Shown here in pieces: positions 29,365 to 38,683 of a stretch of 64,000 nt of DNA. How positions within the stretch are numbered: position 1 is the first letter of the stretch; every line of letters starts with the position of its first letter. Under the pieces are notes generated by a model. It saw only the letters and a list, made by a program, of their open reading frames with translations. It made no database searches and was not told the origin of the DNA. The DNA comes from Trinickia soli (lineage in GTDB: Bacteria > Pseudomonadota > Gammaproteobacteria > Burkholderiales > Burkholderiaceae), in contig NZ_PNYB01000013.1 of the NCBI RefSeq assembly GCF_002879855.1, positions 1 through 64,000 of the forward strand, read 5' to 3'. A program made the translations under genes and the position numbers.

Positions 29365-30501
29365 TCACTCTGCACGGCGCATTTGCGCGCGCGCGGCGGC
29401 GTCGCCCTCGATATGCCATTGGCGTTCCGTATCGGCAAGCAGCGCACGCAGCGCGTCGACCTGCTCTGCAAACCAGTGCGCGACCCAGTTCGGTCCGGGC
29501 AATGTGTCGTCAGGCGTATCCAGCACTTCGCCCGCTTGTCCGCCCGTCGCAGCCTTTATGCCGTGCGCCCCCGGCGTGGCCACGGACAAGCGCTGCCCGG
29601 CGCGCGACTCCGAGCCGAACCGCAACGCGCGCGCCATTCTGAGCAACGAGGCGCGCACGGCGCGAGCATCGTCGTCTGCTTGCCCCGATGACACCGGATG
29701 GACGGCGGCACTCGTCGACATCATTTCGAGCGCGCTGAGCATCGAGCGATGCATTCGCTGAATGGCCTCGATCCGCTTCAAAGGAATGTCGATCTCCTTC
29801 GCGACCGACGGCATCAGCGAGCGCAATTTGACGAGCCGGCCATTCAATGTGGCGAAGGCGGCAACATGGGCATCCACGTCCAATGGCTGATCACGGGCGA
29901 TGCGCGCCAGGATTCGCGCACAGTCGCGCAGATTGCGCGCAAGCAGATAACGCCACGAATAGGTGGCATACAGCGGCAATGCAAATGAAAACGCGAGCGC
30001 AACGGCGATGCCGATCATGACGTTCAGCGTCCGCCACAGGCCCGTATCGATGGTGCTGTCGCCATGTCCGGCGACGACGCAGATCGTGATCGCCGTCAAC
30101 AGCGCGATGTAGCCGGCGCTGCTGATCGCGAAATAGCCGCACACGCCGGCGGCAATCGACATCAGCACGTGCGTGAGCGTCAGCGATCCGATCACATGCA
30201 GCTGCGCGATCAGCAACAGACCGACGACAGCGCCGAGCATCGTTCCGAGCGCCCGGTCCGCCGCTTTCTTGCGAATGTTCCCGTGATGCTGCAGCCCGCC
30301 GATCACAACCAGCACGGTGACCGAAGCCCAGATGCCGTTAGGCACATTGATGCCCGTCGTGACAAGAATCGAGACGAGCATCGCAAGGCCGACGCGCACG
30401 CCATGCAGCAGGCGCGCGTGGCGATATCGATAGTACGGCGAGATGACGACGTGCACGAGCGGCGTCGTGAGCCGTTGGAAAAGACGAATGAGTGTGGTCA
30501 C
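29365..30501 (-). CDS. FUSC-family inner-membrane protein
   Basis: About 378 aa. Residues about 28-180 hold six hydrophobic helices (VGLAMLVSILVTTGINVP, GIWASVTVLVVIGGLQ, LGTMLGAVVGLLLI, ALLTAITICVVAG, MIGIAVALAFSFALPL); the rest is a cytoplasmic helical domain. This matches the FUSC family (fusaric acid resistance / aromatic acid efflux AaeB-like, short form). A GTG at 30501 is chosen because the upstream in-frame sequence is Ala/Gly-rich and unlike the family. Confidence 0.85.
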   Translation of the reverse strand: MTTLIRLFQRLTTPLVHVVISPYYRYRHARLLHGVRVGLAMLVSILVTTGINVPNGIWASVTVLVVIGGLQHHGNIRKKAADRALGTMLGAVVGLLLIAQLHVIGSLTLTHVLMSIAAGVCGYFAISSAGYIALLTAITICVVAGHGDSTIDTGLWRTLNVMIGIAVALAFSFALPLYATYSWRYLLARNLRDCARILARIARDQPLDVDAHVAAFATLNGRLVKLRSLMPSVAKEIDIPLKRIEAIQRMHRSMLSALEMMSTSAAVHPVSSGQADDDARAVRASLLRMARALRFGSESRAGQRLSVATPGAHGIKAATGGQAGEVLDTPDDTLPGPNWVAHWFAEQVDALRALLADTERQWHIEGDAAARAQMRRAE

Positions 30502-30595
30502 GGATTGATTGTCGGGTAAAGGCGGCGCTTCGTCGATGCCCCGAGCACGACGCGCTCCACCTGGCGCACTTGCCGCACTCGCTCCAGGCGCGCAC

Positions 30596-30621
30596 AAAAA
30601 AAGGGCGGCACGCGGCCGCCC
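30596..30621 (-). terminator. intrinsic terminator of the DUF3311/symporter operon
   Basis: On the minus strand the stem GGGCGGC/GCCGCCC with a 5-nt loop is followed directly by seven T residues, 32 bp after the symporter stop. A textbook intrinsic terminator. Confidence 0.9.
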
Positions 30622-30652
30622 TCATTCGCTGGTGACGCTCGCGCGCCGCGGA

Positions 30653-32203
30653 TCAGGTTTCGACCGGGTCCAGGTAATCCTCGGGGCTGGTGCGGTCTTC
30701 AGCACGGCTCGCGCCGACCGCCCGCAACGCAAGGCTCACGACGATGGCCACCACGAGGTTCACGATGAGCGACCAGACGGCCGCGTAGCCCGGAATCGCA
30801 TAGCCGCCGATATGAATGGCGTAGATCGAGCCCTTCAGGTGCAGCGATGCAGCCATCCAGGTACCGACCGCGATACCGACAGCCCACCCTGCCAGCAGCC
30901 CACGCGAATCGAGCTTGCGTGTGTACAGGCCGAGCACGATGGCCGGCAGCGTCTGGATGATCCAGATCCCGCCGAGCAGCTGCAACTGGATCGCGTACGT
31001 GAGCGGCAAGCCGAGAATGAACGCCACGGCGCCGACCTTGACGATCAGCGAAACAAGTTTGGCGACGCCCGTTTCCTGCTCGTGCGACATATTGCGATTG
31101 ACGAACTCGCGATGGATGTTGCGCGTGTACAGGTTGGCCGCGGCGATGGACATGATCGCCGCCGGCACGAGTGCACCGATAGCGATGGCCGCGAACGCGA
31201 CGCCGACGAACCACGAGGGGAAGTAATGCAGGAACAACGCCGGCACGGCGAAGTTCGGACCGAACGCCTTGAAGTACGGCGCGAACTCGGGCATGTCCTT
31301 CACGCCCGATGCGAGCGCCATATAGCCGAGCAGCGCGAGCAGGCCGAGGACGAGCGAGTACGCGGGCAACATCGCCATATTGCGGCGAATGGTGTTGCCC
31401 GAGGACGACGACAGAATGGCCGTGACCGAGTGCGGGTACAGGAACAGCGCGAGGGCCGAACCGACGGCGAGCGTCGCATAGGCGCTATAGCCGTTCATGC
31501 CCGAGACGTCGGGAGCCTTCAGCAGCAGCTTGGCAGGCGGCACGGTGCTGAAGATGTGGCCGAAGCCGCCGAGCTGCGCCGGGATGACGATGATCGCGGC
31601 AATGATCGTGATGTAGATCAGCAAATCCTTGACGACGGCGATCATGGCCGGTGCGCGCAGGCCGGACGTGTACGTGTAAGCGGCGAGAATCGCGAAGGCG
31701 ATGATGAGCGGCAGATCGCCCATGAAGCCGGCCGTATTGAAGCCCAGGCCACCAATCACCACTTCAATGCCGACCAGTTGCAGCGCGATATACGGCATCG
31801 TCGCGACAATACCCGTCACGGCCACGGCCAGCGCGAGCATGCGGCTGCCGTAACGCGCACCGACGAAGTCGGCCGAAGTCACGTAACCATGACGCTTGGC
31901 GACGGCCCACAGCTTCGGGAACACGACGAACGCAAACGGATAGATCAGGATCGTGTACGGCAGCGCGAAGAAGCCCATCGCGCCGGCGCCGAACACGAGC
32001 GCCGGAACGGCCACGAACGTATAAGCGGTGTAGAGATCGCCGCCGAGCAGAAACCAGGTGACGATCGTGCCGAACTGGCGGCCGCCGAGGCCCCACTCTT
32101 CGAGATGAGACAGATCGCCGCGGCGCCAATGGGCAGCGACGAAGCCGAGGATCGTCACGCCGACGAAAAACAGGACGAAGACGAATGTTGCAGTTGCGTT
32201 CAT
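30653..32203 (-). CDS. sodium:solute symporter (monocarboxylate-type, SSS family)
   Basis: 516 aa with about 13 membrane helices. LEEWGLGGRQFGTIVTWFLLGGDLYTAYTF is the SSS signature start; SGLRAPAMIAVVKDLLIY and FAAIAIGALVPAAIMSIAAANLYTRN are further typical segments. The set MctP/ActP/PanF is closest; monocarboxylate uptake is likely but not proven. Its start overlaps the upstream DUF3311 gene by 4 bp (ATGA), the usual pairing for these symporters. Confidence 0.9.
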   Translation of the reverse strand: MNATATFVFVLFFVGVTILGFVAAHWRRGDLSHLEEWGLGGRQFGTIVTWFLLGGDLYTAYTFVAVPALVFGAGAMGFFALPYTILIYPFAFVVFPKLWAVAKRHGYVTSADFVGARYGSRMLALAVAVTGIVATMPYIALQLVGIEVVIGGLGFNTAGFMGDLPLIIAFAILAAYTYTSGLRAPAMIAVVKDLLIYITIIAAIIVIPAQLGGFGHIFSTVPPAKLLLKAPDVSGMNGYSAYATLAVGSALALFLYPHSVTAILSSSSGNTIRRNMAMLPAYSLVLGLLALLGYMALASGVKDMPEFAPYFKAFGPNFAVPALFLHYFPSWFVGVAFAAIAIGALVPAAIMSIAAANLYTRNIHREFVNRNMSHEQETGVAKLVSLIVKVGAVAFILGLPLTYAIQLQLLGGIWIIQTLPAIVLGLYTRKLDSRGLLAGWAVGIAVGTWMAASLHLKGSIYAIHIGGYAIPGYAAVWSLIVNLVVAIVVSLALRAVGASRAEDRTSPEDYLDPVET

Positions 32204-32442
32204 CGAGCGTCTCCGGCAGAGGCGCCCGGCTTCGAACGCGATTTGGTCTTGAAGTAGACGACGGCCGTGATCACGGCGCTCACGAGTACCCAGAACAACT
32301 GGTACCAGTAGAAGAACGGGAACCCGCCCAGTTGCGGCTCGACTTTGTTGTACGACGGCACCCAGATCATCGCGATCCAGGGGATGACCAGCAGCCAGAG
32401 CCAGCTTTTGTTGGCTCGATTGGCGTCGGCGTTGTGAGCCAT
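32200..32442 (-). CDS. DUF3311 small membrane subunit of the symporter
   Basis: 80 aa, with hydrophobic helices WLWLLVIPWIAMIWVPSY and YWYQLFWVLVSAVITAVVYF, and the conserved PFFYWYQ between them. The stop overlaps the symporter start (ATGA), showing translational coupling. The ATG at 32442 has GGAGACGTC upstream on the coding strand. Confidence 0.9.
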   Translation of the reverse strand: MAHNADANRANKSWLWLLVIPWIAMIWVPSYNKVEPQLGGFPFFYWYQLFWVLVSAVITAVVYFKTKSRSKPGASAGDAR

Positions 32443-32568
32443 GACGTCTCCTCTTTTACTCTTGTTCACCCCGCGGGAAGCCTTGCGGAAGGACAACCCG
32501 TATCCGACCGGCCGGAAAGCTCCGTGCGGAGCTGCCGGCCAATCCATCAGCTTATTAAGCTTGGCAAG

Positions 32569-32596
32569 AGTATAAGAGCGTTGCGTGAGCGGTCAA
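32569..32596 (-). promoter_or_regulatory. sigma-70 promoter for the DUF3311/symporter operon
   Basis: On the minus strand, TTGACC, a 16-bp spacer and TATACT, about 127 nt upstream of the DUF3311 start. Close to consensus at both hexamers; no other good candidate lies in this gap. Confidence 0.6.
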
Positions 32597-32680
32597 GCGG
32601 GACAGACCCGGGGCGGAACCACTCGCAAAGCCTAGCCGGATGTGCCGACCGGACTCAATGAAGCAAACCCGTAGGCACGC

Positions 32681-33649
32681 TCAAATGCTGAAGATGTCGG
32701 GGGCGACCGTCTTGTCGGCGCTCTTGCGCGCCGCGGCAACCTCGCGCAACGCCTTGACCCAGCGCCGCGCCGGCAGGCCAAGCATGTCTTCTATCAGCTT
32801 GGCGCGGCCCATGAGCGCTGAATAGGCGACTTCGAGCGCCGGGCCCGAGAATGCGAGCGCGATGCGGTTACCCTCGTGTACTTCGGGCAGCGCGATGACG
32901 CGGCCGTCGAATGCCGCATTCAATTGCTTCATGTTGCGCACGAAGCTCGGATGGTCGCCGAACAGATTGATCGTGGCGATGCCCGCCTCGGTCAAACACG
33001 CGCGAACGGCGCGATAGAACGCCAGACTGTCATGGACCGGGCCGCGCGCGGTCGCGTCGTAGAGATCGATCTGCATCGCCCCGATCGTGCCGTGGTTCGT
33101 GCGGTCGTTGACGAAATCCCAGGCGTCGGCTTCATGCACGGTCAGGCGCGCGTCGTCGGGCGGCAGCGCGAACATCGTGTGCGCAGCCACTACCACGGCC
33201 GGGTTCAACTCGACCGCCTCCACCTGCGCCCGCGGCAGGAATCGATAGGCGAACTTCGTCAGCGCCGCTGCACCGAGCCCGAGCTGAACGACGCGTTTGG
33301 GCGTTTCGAGAAACAGCAGCCAGGCCATCATTTGCTGCGCATACTCCAGCTCGATTCGATCGGGTTTGTTGATGCGCATGGCACCTTGAACCCACTCGGT
33401 GCCGAAATGCAGATAGCGGACCCCGCGCTCTTCCGAAAACGTCACGGGGGCAAAGCGCGGCTTGCGCGGCATGTCGATACGCGGGGCGTGGCGGCCTTGG
33501 TCGTCGTCGAATGCATCGTTGCGCGCTTCGCGCGAAATATGTTTGGAGGAGTCTGCGTGCTTGCCGTGCTTGCGGCTCTTGCGATCGGCGCGCTCGCCGC
33601 GTGCGAATGCGCGCGCTTCAGCCGACGCGCGCTTGATGAGGTCTGTCAT
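32681..33649 (-). CDS. spermidine-synthase-like methyltransferase-fold protein
   Basis: 322 aa. A basic, Lys/Arg-rich N-terminus (about residues 1-60) precedes a Rossmann domain: VVQLGLGAAALTKFAYRFLP (nucleotide loop), VEAVELNPAVVVAAHTMF, AMQIDLYDATARGPVHD and YRAVRACLTEAGIATINLFG. This is the SpeE-like fold, but the polyamine signature is degenerate, so a true spermidine synthase is unlikely. The ATG at 33649 is taken as the start. Confidence 0.8.
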   Translation of the reverse strand: MTDLIKRASAEARAFARGERADRKSRKHGKHADSSKHISREARNDAFDDDQGRHAPRIDMPRKPRFAPVTFSEERGVRYLHFGTEWVQGAMRINKPDRIELEYAQQMMAWLLFLETPKRVVQLGLGAAALTKFAYRFLPRAQVEAVELNPAVVVAAHTMFALPPDDARLTVHEADAWDFVNDRTNHGTIGAMQIDLYDATARGPVHDSLAFYRAVRACLTEAGIATINLFGDHPSFVRNMKQLNAAFDGRVIALPEVHEGNRIALAFSGPALEVAYSALMGRAKLIEDMLGLPARRWVKALREVAAARKSADKTVAPDIFSI

Positions 33650-33832
33650 AGGAAAAATAAAGAGCGCCCAGGCGCCGGGTTGAATCGGACGAGAGCATAG
33701 CACTGTCGCGTCCGCGCACCGTTGATGGGCCGACCCTTCGCTCATTGCTTCTGAGGGCGGACGCGGTCTTCAGCGCAGGGCCGATACCGATAGGCCCGAT
33801 TCTGACCGCGACCCCGCCTGCTTCACGCGTTG

Positions 33833-33970
33833 CTAATCGGAATGCTTTTCGGCCGAATCCGTGATGGCGTGACCGCCTTTCGAAATATCCTGGCCCGCGC
33901 CGGCGACGGTATTGCAGGCCGTCAGCAAGACGGTGCTTCCGAGCAAAATGAGTGCGATAAGTCGTGTCAT
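33833..33970 (-). CDS. entericidin-family small lipoprotein
   Basis: 45 aa: MTRLIALILLGSTVLLTACN, lipobox LTAC with the lipidated Cys19, then NTVAGAGQDISKGGHAITDS, the entericidin A/B signature. GGGAGGACGCTC gives a good ribosome-binding site. Entericidins are stress-induced membrane-active lipopeptides; in proteobacteria they are often single rather than paired. Confidence 0.9.
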   Translation of the reverse strand: MTRLIALILLGSTVLLTACNTVAGAGQDISKGGHAITDSAEKHSD

Positions 33971-34156
33971 GAGCGTCCTCCCTTGGCAAGACGAGCCGTT
34001 GGGTAGCGGCGCTCAGCGACGCGATCAACGGCTTCGACGGTCGGCGATCTCCTGCCTTTGCGCAGATCGCTTCACGGCGGGACTGGAGCAGGATGCGCCA
34101 TGCGCCACGCCGTGCGAACTGCCGCGCAAACGGCGTGCCCGGGCTGACCATGGCAT

Positions 34157-34327
34157 TCAGGAGCGGTCGCGATTGCGGGTCCGGGTCGCGGCCGTGATCA
34201 CGGCGATGCCGAGCAGGATGACCGCGACGATGGTGACCGTGTGTTGCGAGACATGCATCGCAATCAGCGCCCACGACACGCCGCCGATCAGGATCAGCCA
34301 TCCAACAAGATATATGACGAGGGTCAT
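34157..34327 (-). CDS. small two-helix membrane protein
   Basis: 56 aa: MTLVIYLVGWLILIGGVSWA then HTVTIVAVILLGIAVITAAT and a basic tail RTRNRDRS. The Shine-Dalgarno GGAGA lies 8 bp upstream of the ATG. No family recognised; resembles the small stress membrane proteins that sit beside entericidin genes. Confidence 0.7.
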   Translation of the reverse strand: MTLVIYLVGWLILIGGVSWALIAMHVSQHTVTIVAVILLGIAVITAATRTRNRDRS

Positions 34328-34475
34328 CGTATCGTCTCCGGTTAGCTTTGACTCGCACGCTCACAGGCGGGCCGGCATGGGCCGGCCTGCTGCGGGTGTC
34401 CTGCAGCACGCTGCGCCATGGCGATCGCGCCGGCAAGCCAAGCCAGGCTGCGACCGGCTCGTCCGGGATCGACGC

Positions 34476-35033
34476 TCAGCCCGGCCGGCGGAACCCGTTT
34501 TCCACCCAGCTCGCGGCGCTCGCCTTGCTGAGCTTGAAACTGGCCGCCACCTGCACCTGAGCAAGCTGCTCGCCAAAGGCGTCGATCGCGGTCAACAGCG
34601 CATAAGGTTCGTCGTCGTCGGGCACGATGTCCAGCGTGATCTCCCATTGTCCGTCGCCCGTTGCGGCATCGACCGCCACGCGCTTATGCAACTGCGCACG
34701 CAGTTGCTGCTCGTGCCGGCGCAGTACCTCGGACGCCGTTTTCACAAGGGTGTTGAACGCCGATACATCGAGCGGCTTCGGGTCTTTTTTGTTGCGGCCC
34801 ATCGTCCACGGGCCAACGAGCGCCGGCTCGGGCTCACCGTCCTTGATCATTTCGACGGCCCATCCGTCGTCGTCCTCGTTCTTGATCACACGGGCAGTCC
34901 AGCCCCCGTCGCACCAGAGACGGTCTTCGTGAATCGTTTCGGGCTGTTCGCCCCTATCACTTTCGGGGGAAGTATCGGCGACGCGATGGCTGACGGAATC
35001 GGACGAGGGAGCGGAAGTGGACTTATCGGTCAT
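34476..35033 (-). CDS. hypothetical soluble acidic protein
   Basis: 185 aa. Acidic, Ser/Asp-rich N-terminus, then WCDGGWTARVIKNEDDDGWA, VGPWTMGRNKKDPKPLDVSA and WEITLDIVPDDDEPYALLTA. The balanced sequence and codon bias support a real gene of the kind annotated as conserved hypothetical in Burkholderiaceae. No catalytic motif, signal peptide or membrane helix. Confidence 0.75.
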   Translation of the reverse strand: MTDKSTSAPSSDSVSHRVADTSPESDRGEQPETIHEDRLWCDGGWTARVIKNEDDDGWAVEMIKDGEPEPALVGPWTMGRNKKDPKPLDVSAFNTLVKTASEVLRRHEQQLRAQLHKRVAVDAATGDGQWEITLDIVPDDDEPYALLTAIDAFGEQLAQVQVAASFKLSKASAASWVENGFRRPG

Positions 35034-35251
35034 TGCGAGAGTACGGTGATGGCGAGCGCGGCAGGCGAGACAATGTCCGTGATTTTACCCGCCGGCCGCG
35101 TGATCGACGCGGCGCTATGTCGAACGGACAAGAGCGACGCGTGCCCACATCATGCGGACGCAGGTCGACAGTCGACACCTGTCCTCGTTCGTCCCGCTGT
35201 TCCGATCGACGCCGCAGCCGCGCGTCGGCCACTGCAGGTGCAATCCGTCGA

Positions 35252-35965
35252 TCACCAGGGAACGGTTCGCCCGAGGTAGTCGAGGTATTCAAGGCCGGGC
35301 CTGTCTCGTTTGGCGAGCAAGACATTCACGAGATTGGGGATGCTTTCCTCGATGCTGAGACGACCATCGGGACCACCGAGGTCCGTGCGCACCCAGCCGG
35401 GCGCCATGAGGACCATCGCTCGTGGCGAATCCGCCTCGCGGGCGGCAAAGCCGCGCATGAACTGGTTCAGCGCTGCTTTGGTGCCTCGATAGATCTCCCG
35501 TTGGCCCGTCTCGTTGTTCGCTATGCTGCCCTGCCCGGATGACATGACGCCGATCAGTCCGCTCAAAGGCACGTGGGCGGCGAGACGTTCCACCACGCGC
35601 ATCGGGCTGAGCGCATTCGTGATCATCAGATCGACGAAGTCGCGAGTCGAGACCTCGCCGATCGTTTGAGTCGGGTCGGGATTGGTCGTACCTGCATTGA
35701 CGAACAGCATATCGAACACGCGATCTGATAGGCGATCGGCTAACGCATCTAGCTCTTCGGGCTGCGTGATGTCGAGCAGTTCAATTTCGATGCGTCCGGG
35801 GTTCGCTTGCGCCAGGTGGTGCAGTGGCGTCGACGGAGCATGGCGACGGACCGTCCCGACGACATCCCAGCCTTTCTTCAGAAACTCAGCTGCCATGGCG
35901 TGGCCAAGACCACGCGAGGCGCCGATCAACAAAATGGTGGGCGTGCGGCCCTCGGTGCGTGTCAC
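35252..35965 (-). CDS. short-chain dehydrogenase/reductase
   Basis: 237 aa. Cofactor motif LLIGASRGLGHAMAAEF, NAG motif FVNAGTTNP, catalytic Ser region VMSSGQGS and Y-x3-K in REIYRGTKAALN; GWVRTDLGG closes the site. VRRH after the second strand suggests NADP(H) use. Divergent from a LysR gene 132 bp away, which probably controls it. Substrate unknown. Confidence 0.9.
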   Translation of the reverse strand: MTRTEGRTPTILLIGASRGLGHAMAAEFLKKGWDVVGTVRRHAPSTPLHHLAQANPGRIEIELLDITQPEELDALADRLSDRVFDMLFVNAGTTNPDPTQTIGEVSTRDFVDLMITNALSPMRVVERLAAHVPLSGLIGVMSSGQGSIANNETGQREIYRGTKAALNQFMRGFAAREADSPRAMVLMAPGWVRTDLGGPDGRLSIEESIPNLVNVLLAKRDRPGLEYLDYLGRTVPW

Positions 35966-36085
35966 GGTGTTTCTCCAGGAAGAGTCCTTACGCCGCGGAT
36001 ACTAGACACCGCACCGCATTTGCACCAGACGCCTCAAGAACAATCTTCGATTGCACGAAACGCCGCACATTGCATGGCTCGTCTC

Positions 36086-36091
36086 TATAAT
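36086..36091 (+). promoter_or_regulatory. TATAAT -10 box abutting the LysR start codon
   Basis: A perfect TATAAT ends 6 bp before the ATG at 36098, so transcription would begin at or next to the start codon. No Shine-Dalgarno is present in the gap and no clear -35 is seen. Confidence 0.55.
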
Positions 36092-36097
36092 GGGCCG

Positions 36098-37021
36098 ATG
36101 CAAAACGTCGATCTGAATCTGCTCGTTGCGCTTGATGCGCTGTTAGCCGAGCGCAGCGTGACGGGCGCGGCCCGGCGCCTGGGCCTCAGTGTCTCTGCCA
36201 TGAGCCGCACGCTGACACGGCTGCGCAACGCGACCGGCGATCGTCTGTTGCTTCAGGCCGGGCGCACGCTGGTCCTGACGCCTTATGCGGAGCAACTGAG
36301 CCAGCAGGTACCGTTATTGGCCCGTGAAGTCCGGACCGTCTTGCGTCCCGCTGACCGGTCGCTCAGCCTCGACACATTGGAACAATGTTTCACGATCCGG
36401 GCGGGCGAGGGCTTTATCGATTTGCTCGCGGGGGCTTTGACCGAACGTGTCCGGCAAACGGCGCCCCGAGTGCAGCTTCGCTTCGTGCCCAAACCCGATT
36501 GGGATGCCGGTCCCCTTCGCGAGGGCACCATCGACCTGGAAATCGGCATTGTTCAAACTTCCGCGCCGGAGATACGCACGCGACGCTTGTTTCATGATCG
36601 CTATGTGGGCGTGTGCCGCATCGGTCATCCGATCCTGACTGAAACCCACGTTTCGATCGAGCGATATGCGCAATATGGCCGCGTTGTCGCGTCCCGTACC
36701 GGCTACGCGCGAACTCCCGTCGATGCCGCGCTCGAGTCGCAGGGGCTAACGCAGCAGGTTCCGATCGTGGTGCCGGCCTATACGAACGCCATGCAGATCG
36801 TCGCGCAAACAAACCTGCTTGCCGTGATTCCGCACTCCTGCCTCGGGAATCGATTGACGCCCGACTACGCCGGCGCCAACGGGTTGCAGAGCTTCGAGTT
36901 GCCGATGCCGCTGCCAGCTTTTCACATCTCTGCTATCTGGCATCCCCGACTCGATAATGATCCCGCGCACGCGTGGCTGCGCGCGGAGGTGCTCGCGGTC
37001 AGTCAGGCGGCGTACCCGTGA
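36098..37021 (+). CDS. LysR-family transcriptional regulator
   Basis: 307 aa. MQNVDLNLLVALDALLAERS then TGAARRLGLSVSAMSRTLTRLR is the LysR winged helix; the effector domain runs from about residue 90. The divergent SDR gene is the likely target. The start is unusual: TATAAT lies just 6 bp upstream and no ribosome-binding site is visible, so the mRNA could be leaderless. Confidence 0.9.
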   Translation: MQNVDLNLLVALDALLAERSVTGAARRLGLSVSAMSRTLTRLRNATGDRLLLQAGRTLVLTPYAEQLSQQVPLLAREVRTVLRPADRSLSLDTLEQCFTIRAGEGFIDLLAGALTERVRQTAPRVQLRFVPKPDWDAGPLREGTIDLEIGIVQTSAPEIRTRRLFHDRYVGVCRIGHPILTETHVSIERYAQYGRVVASRTGYARTPVDAALESQGLTQQVPIVVPAYTNAMQIVAQTNLLAVIPHSCLGNRLTPDYAGANGLQSFELPMPLPAFHISAIWHPRLDNDPAHAWLRAEVLAVSQAAYP

Positions 37022-37037
37022 TCCTGGTGCGTTTCGA

Positions 37038-37430
37038 TCAGATGGCGTTCAGCGCACGCTTGAGACGTTCGCTCACTTCCGTCGCGAGCTTGGCCAGATC
37101 CGGATTTTCGACGAGTTCGAACATCACGGTCGGCTCGATGACATCGATGTGAACGACTCCCGCCGCATCTTCCCGAGTGACGATATTGCACGGCAGCAAC
37201 AGGCCGATTTCCGGTTCTGCCTGCAGTGCGCGGTGGGCGAGCGCCGGGTTACATGCGCCGAATATGCGATAGGCAGGCATGGTCTCGCCCAGCTTTTTCT
37301 TGAGGGTCTCGGCGACATCGATGTCGCTGAGTATGCCGAATCCTTCGTCGGCGAGCGCCCGCTTGACCCGCTCGGTCGCTTCATCGAACGAACATGTAAC
37401 GGTTTTGCCAAATCCGTACGACTTGCTCAT
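37038..37430 (-). CDS. DUF302 family protein
   Basis: 130 aa: SFDEATERVKRALADEGFGI, ETLKKKLGETMPAYRIFGAC, NPALAHRALQAEPEIGLLLP and IEPTVMFELV are the DUF302 core. GGAGAAACCACC precedes the ATG. Small soluble protein, function unknown; possibly stress related. Confidence 0.92.
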   Translation of the reverse strand: MSKSYGFGKTVTCSFDEATERVKRALADEGFGILSDIDVAETLKKKLGETMPAYRIFGACNPALAHRALQAEPEIGLLLPCNIVTREDAAGVVHIDVIEPTVMFELVENPDLAKLATEVSERLKRALNAI

Positions 37431-37525
37431 GGTGGTTTCTCCGGTTAGCCATAGTGGCCCGCCGCTCTCCGCATATCGTGTGCCTCCGTCGTCATCCGCC
37501 GATGGCGCCGAAGCACGATGGCAGG

Positions 37526-38683
37526 CTAGTGATTGGACTGGCCGCGCCTGTCTCCCTTGTTGTCCCCTTCGTTGCCCGGCGCTCCCCTCTGAGGACCCGG
37601 TGTCTGCTGCGCGGGTTGAGCGGGAGGCATTTGCCGCGTGACTTGTCGGTCTTGCTGCGGCCCAGACGGCTGCTGCCGAGGTGGATTCGGTTTGCCACGA
37701 GGCGGCATCGCATCCGCTGGTGCAGGCTGACGTTGCGGCGCAGGCGCAGGCATCGCTTGCTGTGGCGCAGGCCGCTGTTGTGGACGGACCGACTCCTGTC
37801 CGGGCGCCTGAGGCGGCCGCACTTGCGGGGGAGGCGCGCTTGGCTGCGGCCGTTGCTGGTTCTGTTGCTGGTTCTGCCGTTGCCGGTCCTGCTGTTGCTG
37901 GTTCTGCTGTTGCTGGTTCTGCTGTTGCTGGTTCTGCTGTTGCTGGTTCTGCCGTTGCTGATTCTGCTGTTGCTCGTACCGCGGCGACTGTTGATTCAAC
38001 TCCCTCCGTTGCTGGCCGGGCTGCCCCATATCGACTTGCGGCTGCCCCCGCAGCTCTCGGGGCTGTGGCCGGGCGTGACCGTCGCCCGCGTTACCCCCTG
38101 GTCGGAAATATTGCCGCGTGATCGGCTCACGCGGCTCGTAGTGGTAATGCTCCGATCGAATCGCATTTTGCTGGCCGGCCGCACGAGGATACCGCGCGCC
38201 CGAATACTGCCGCTGGTAGTTCGGCAAAAGCGCCGGAGGCGGCGCAGACCGGCGATCCCACTGATCCCAGCCGCGCCGGTGCGACTCCCAGTCCCGGCCC
38301 CAATGGTCGCCCCAGCGAGGGGGCTCATTGCGATTCCAGCCGACGAAATATGACGGAGGTCGACGGTAATAGCGCACCGGAATGCGCAGCACGTACAGCG
38401 GCACGTTCTCGGGACCCACCCACTGCCATGGTCCGTTGTACCAACTGCTGACATACCAGTTGTCTTGCTGGTAGACCCAATAAAGGCCGTCGTAAAAGAA
38501 GTAATTCCAATTGGCCTGCGGCGCGTAGTAGACCGGATAGCCCGGCACACGGACGAGTCTGGGGTAGGCCGACATGTTGATGCCAATATTGATGCCCGGC
38601 AACCCGATATTGACATCGATCTGAGCGTTAACTGAAATCGGCTGTGCGACCAGGATCGATAAAGCGACAAGGAGTGTGCGCAT
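37526..38683 (-). CDS. secreted YXWGXW-type protein with Gln/Asn repeat
   Basis: 385 aa. A signal peptide (MRTLLVALSILVAQPISVNA) is followed by a Tyr/Trp-rich domain: FYDGLYWVYQQDNWYVSSWY and NGPWQWVGPENVPLYVLRIP, the pattern found in YXWGXW-repeat envelope proteins. After residue about 240 the sequence becomes a QQNQQ tandem repeat and then Pro/Gln-rich to the end. Probably periplasmic or surface-exposed; function unknown. Confidence 0.85.
   Translation of the reverse strand: MRTLLVALSILVAQPISVNAQIDVNIGLPGINIGINMSAYPRLVRVPGYPVYYAPQANWNYFFYDGLYWVYQQDNWYVSSWYNGPWQWVGPENVPLYVLRIPVRYYRRPPSYFVGWNRNEPPRWGDHWGRDWESHRRGWDQWDRRSAPPPALLPNYQRQYSGARYPRAAGQQNAIRSEHYHYEPREPITRQYFRPGGNAGDGHARPQPRELRGQPQVDMGQPGQQRRELNQQSPRYEQQQNQQRQNQQQQNQQQQNQQQQNQQQQDRQRQNQQQNQQRPQPSAPPPQVRPPQAPGQESVRPQQRPAPQQAMPAPAPQRQPAPADAMPPRGKPNPPRQQPSGPQQDRQVTRQMPPAQPAQQTPGPQRGAPGNEGDNKGDRRGQSNH
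37850..37975 (-). repeat. 15-bp minisatellite coding for QQNQQ
   Basis: About eight head-to-tail 15-bp units of the form CTGTTGCTGGTTCTG (plus strand), several identical and in frame, inside the preceding gene. Recent slippage is likely, and copy number should differ between strains. Confidence 0.85.
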
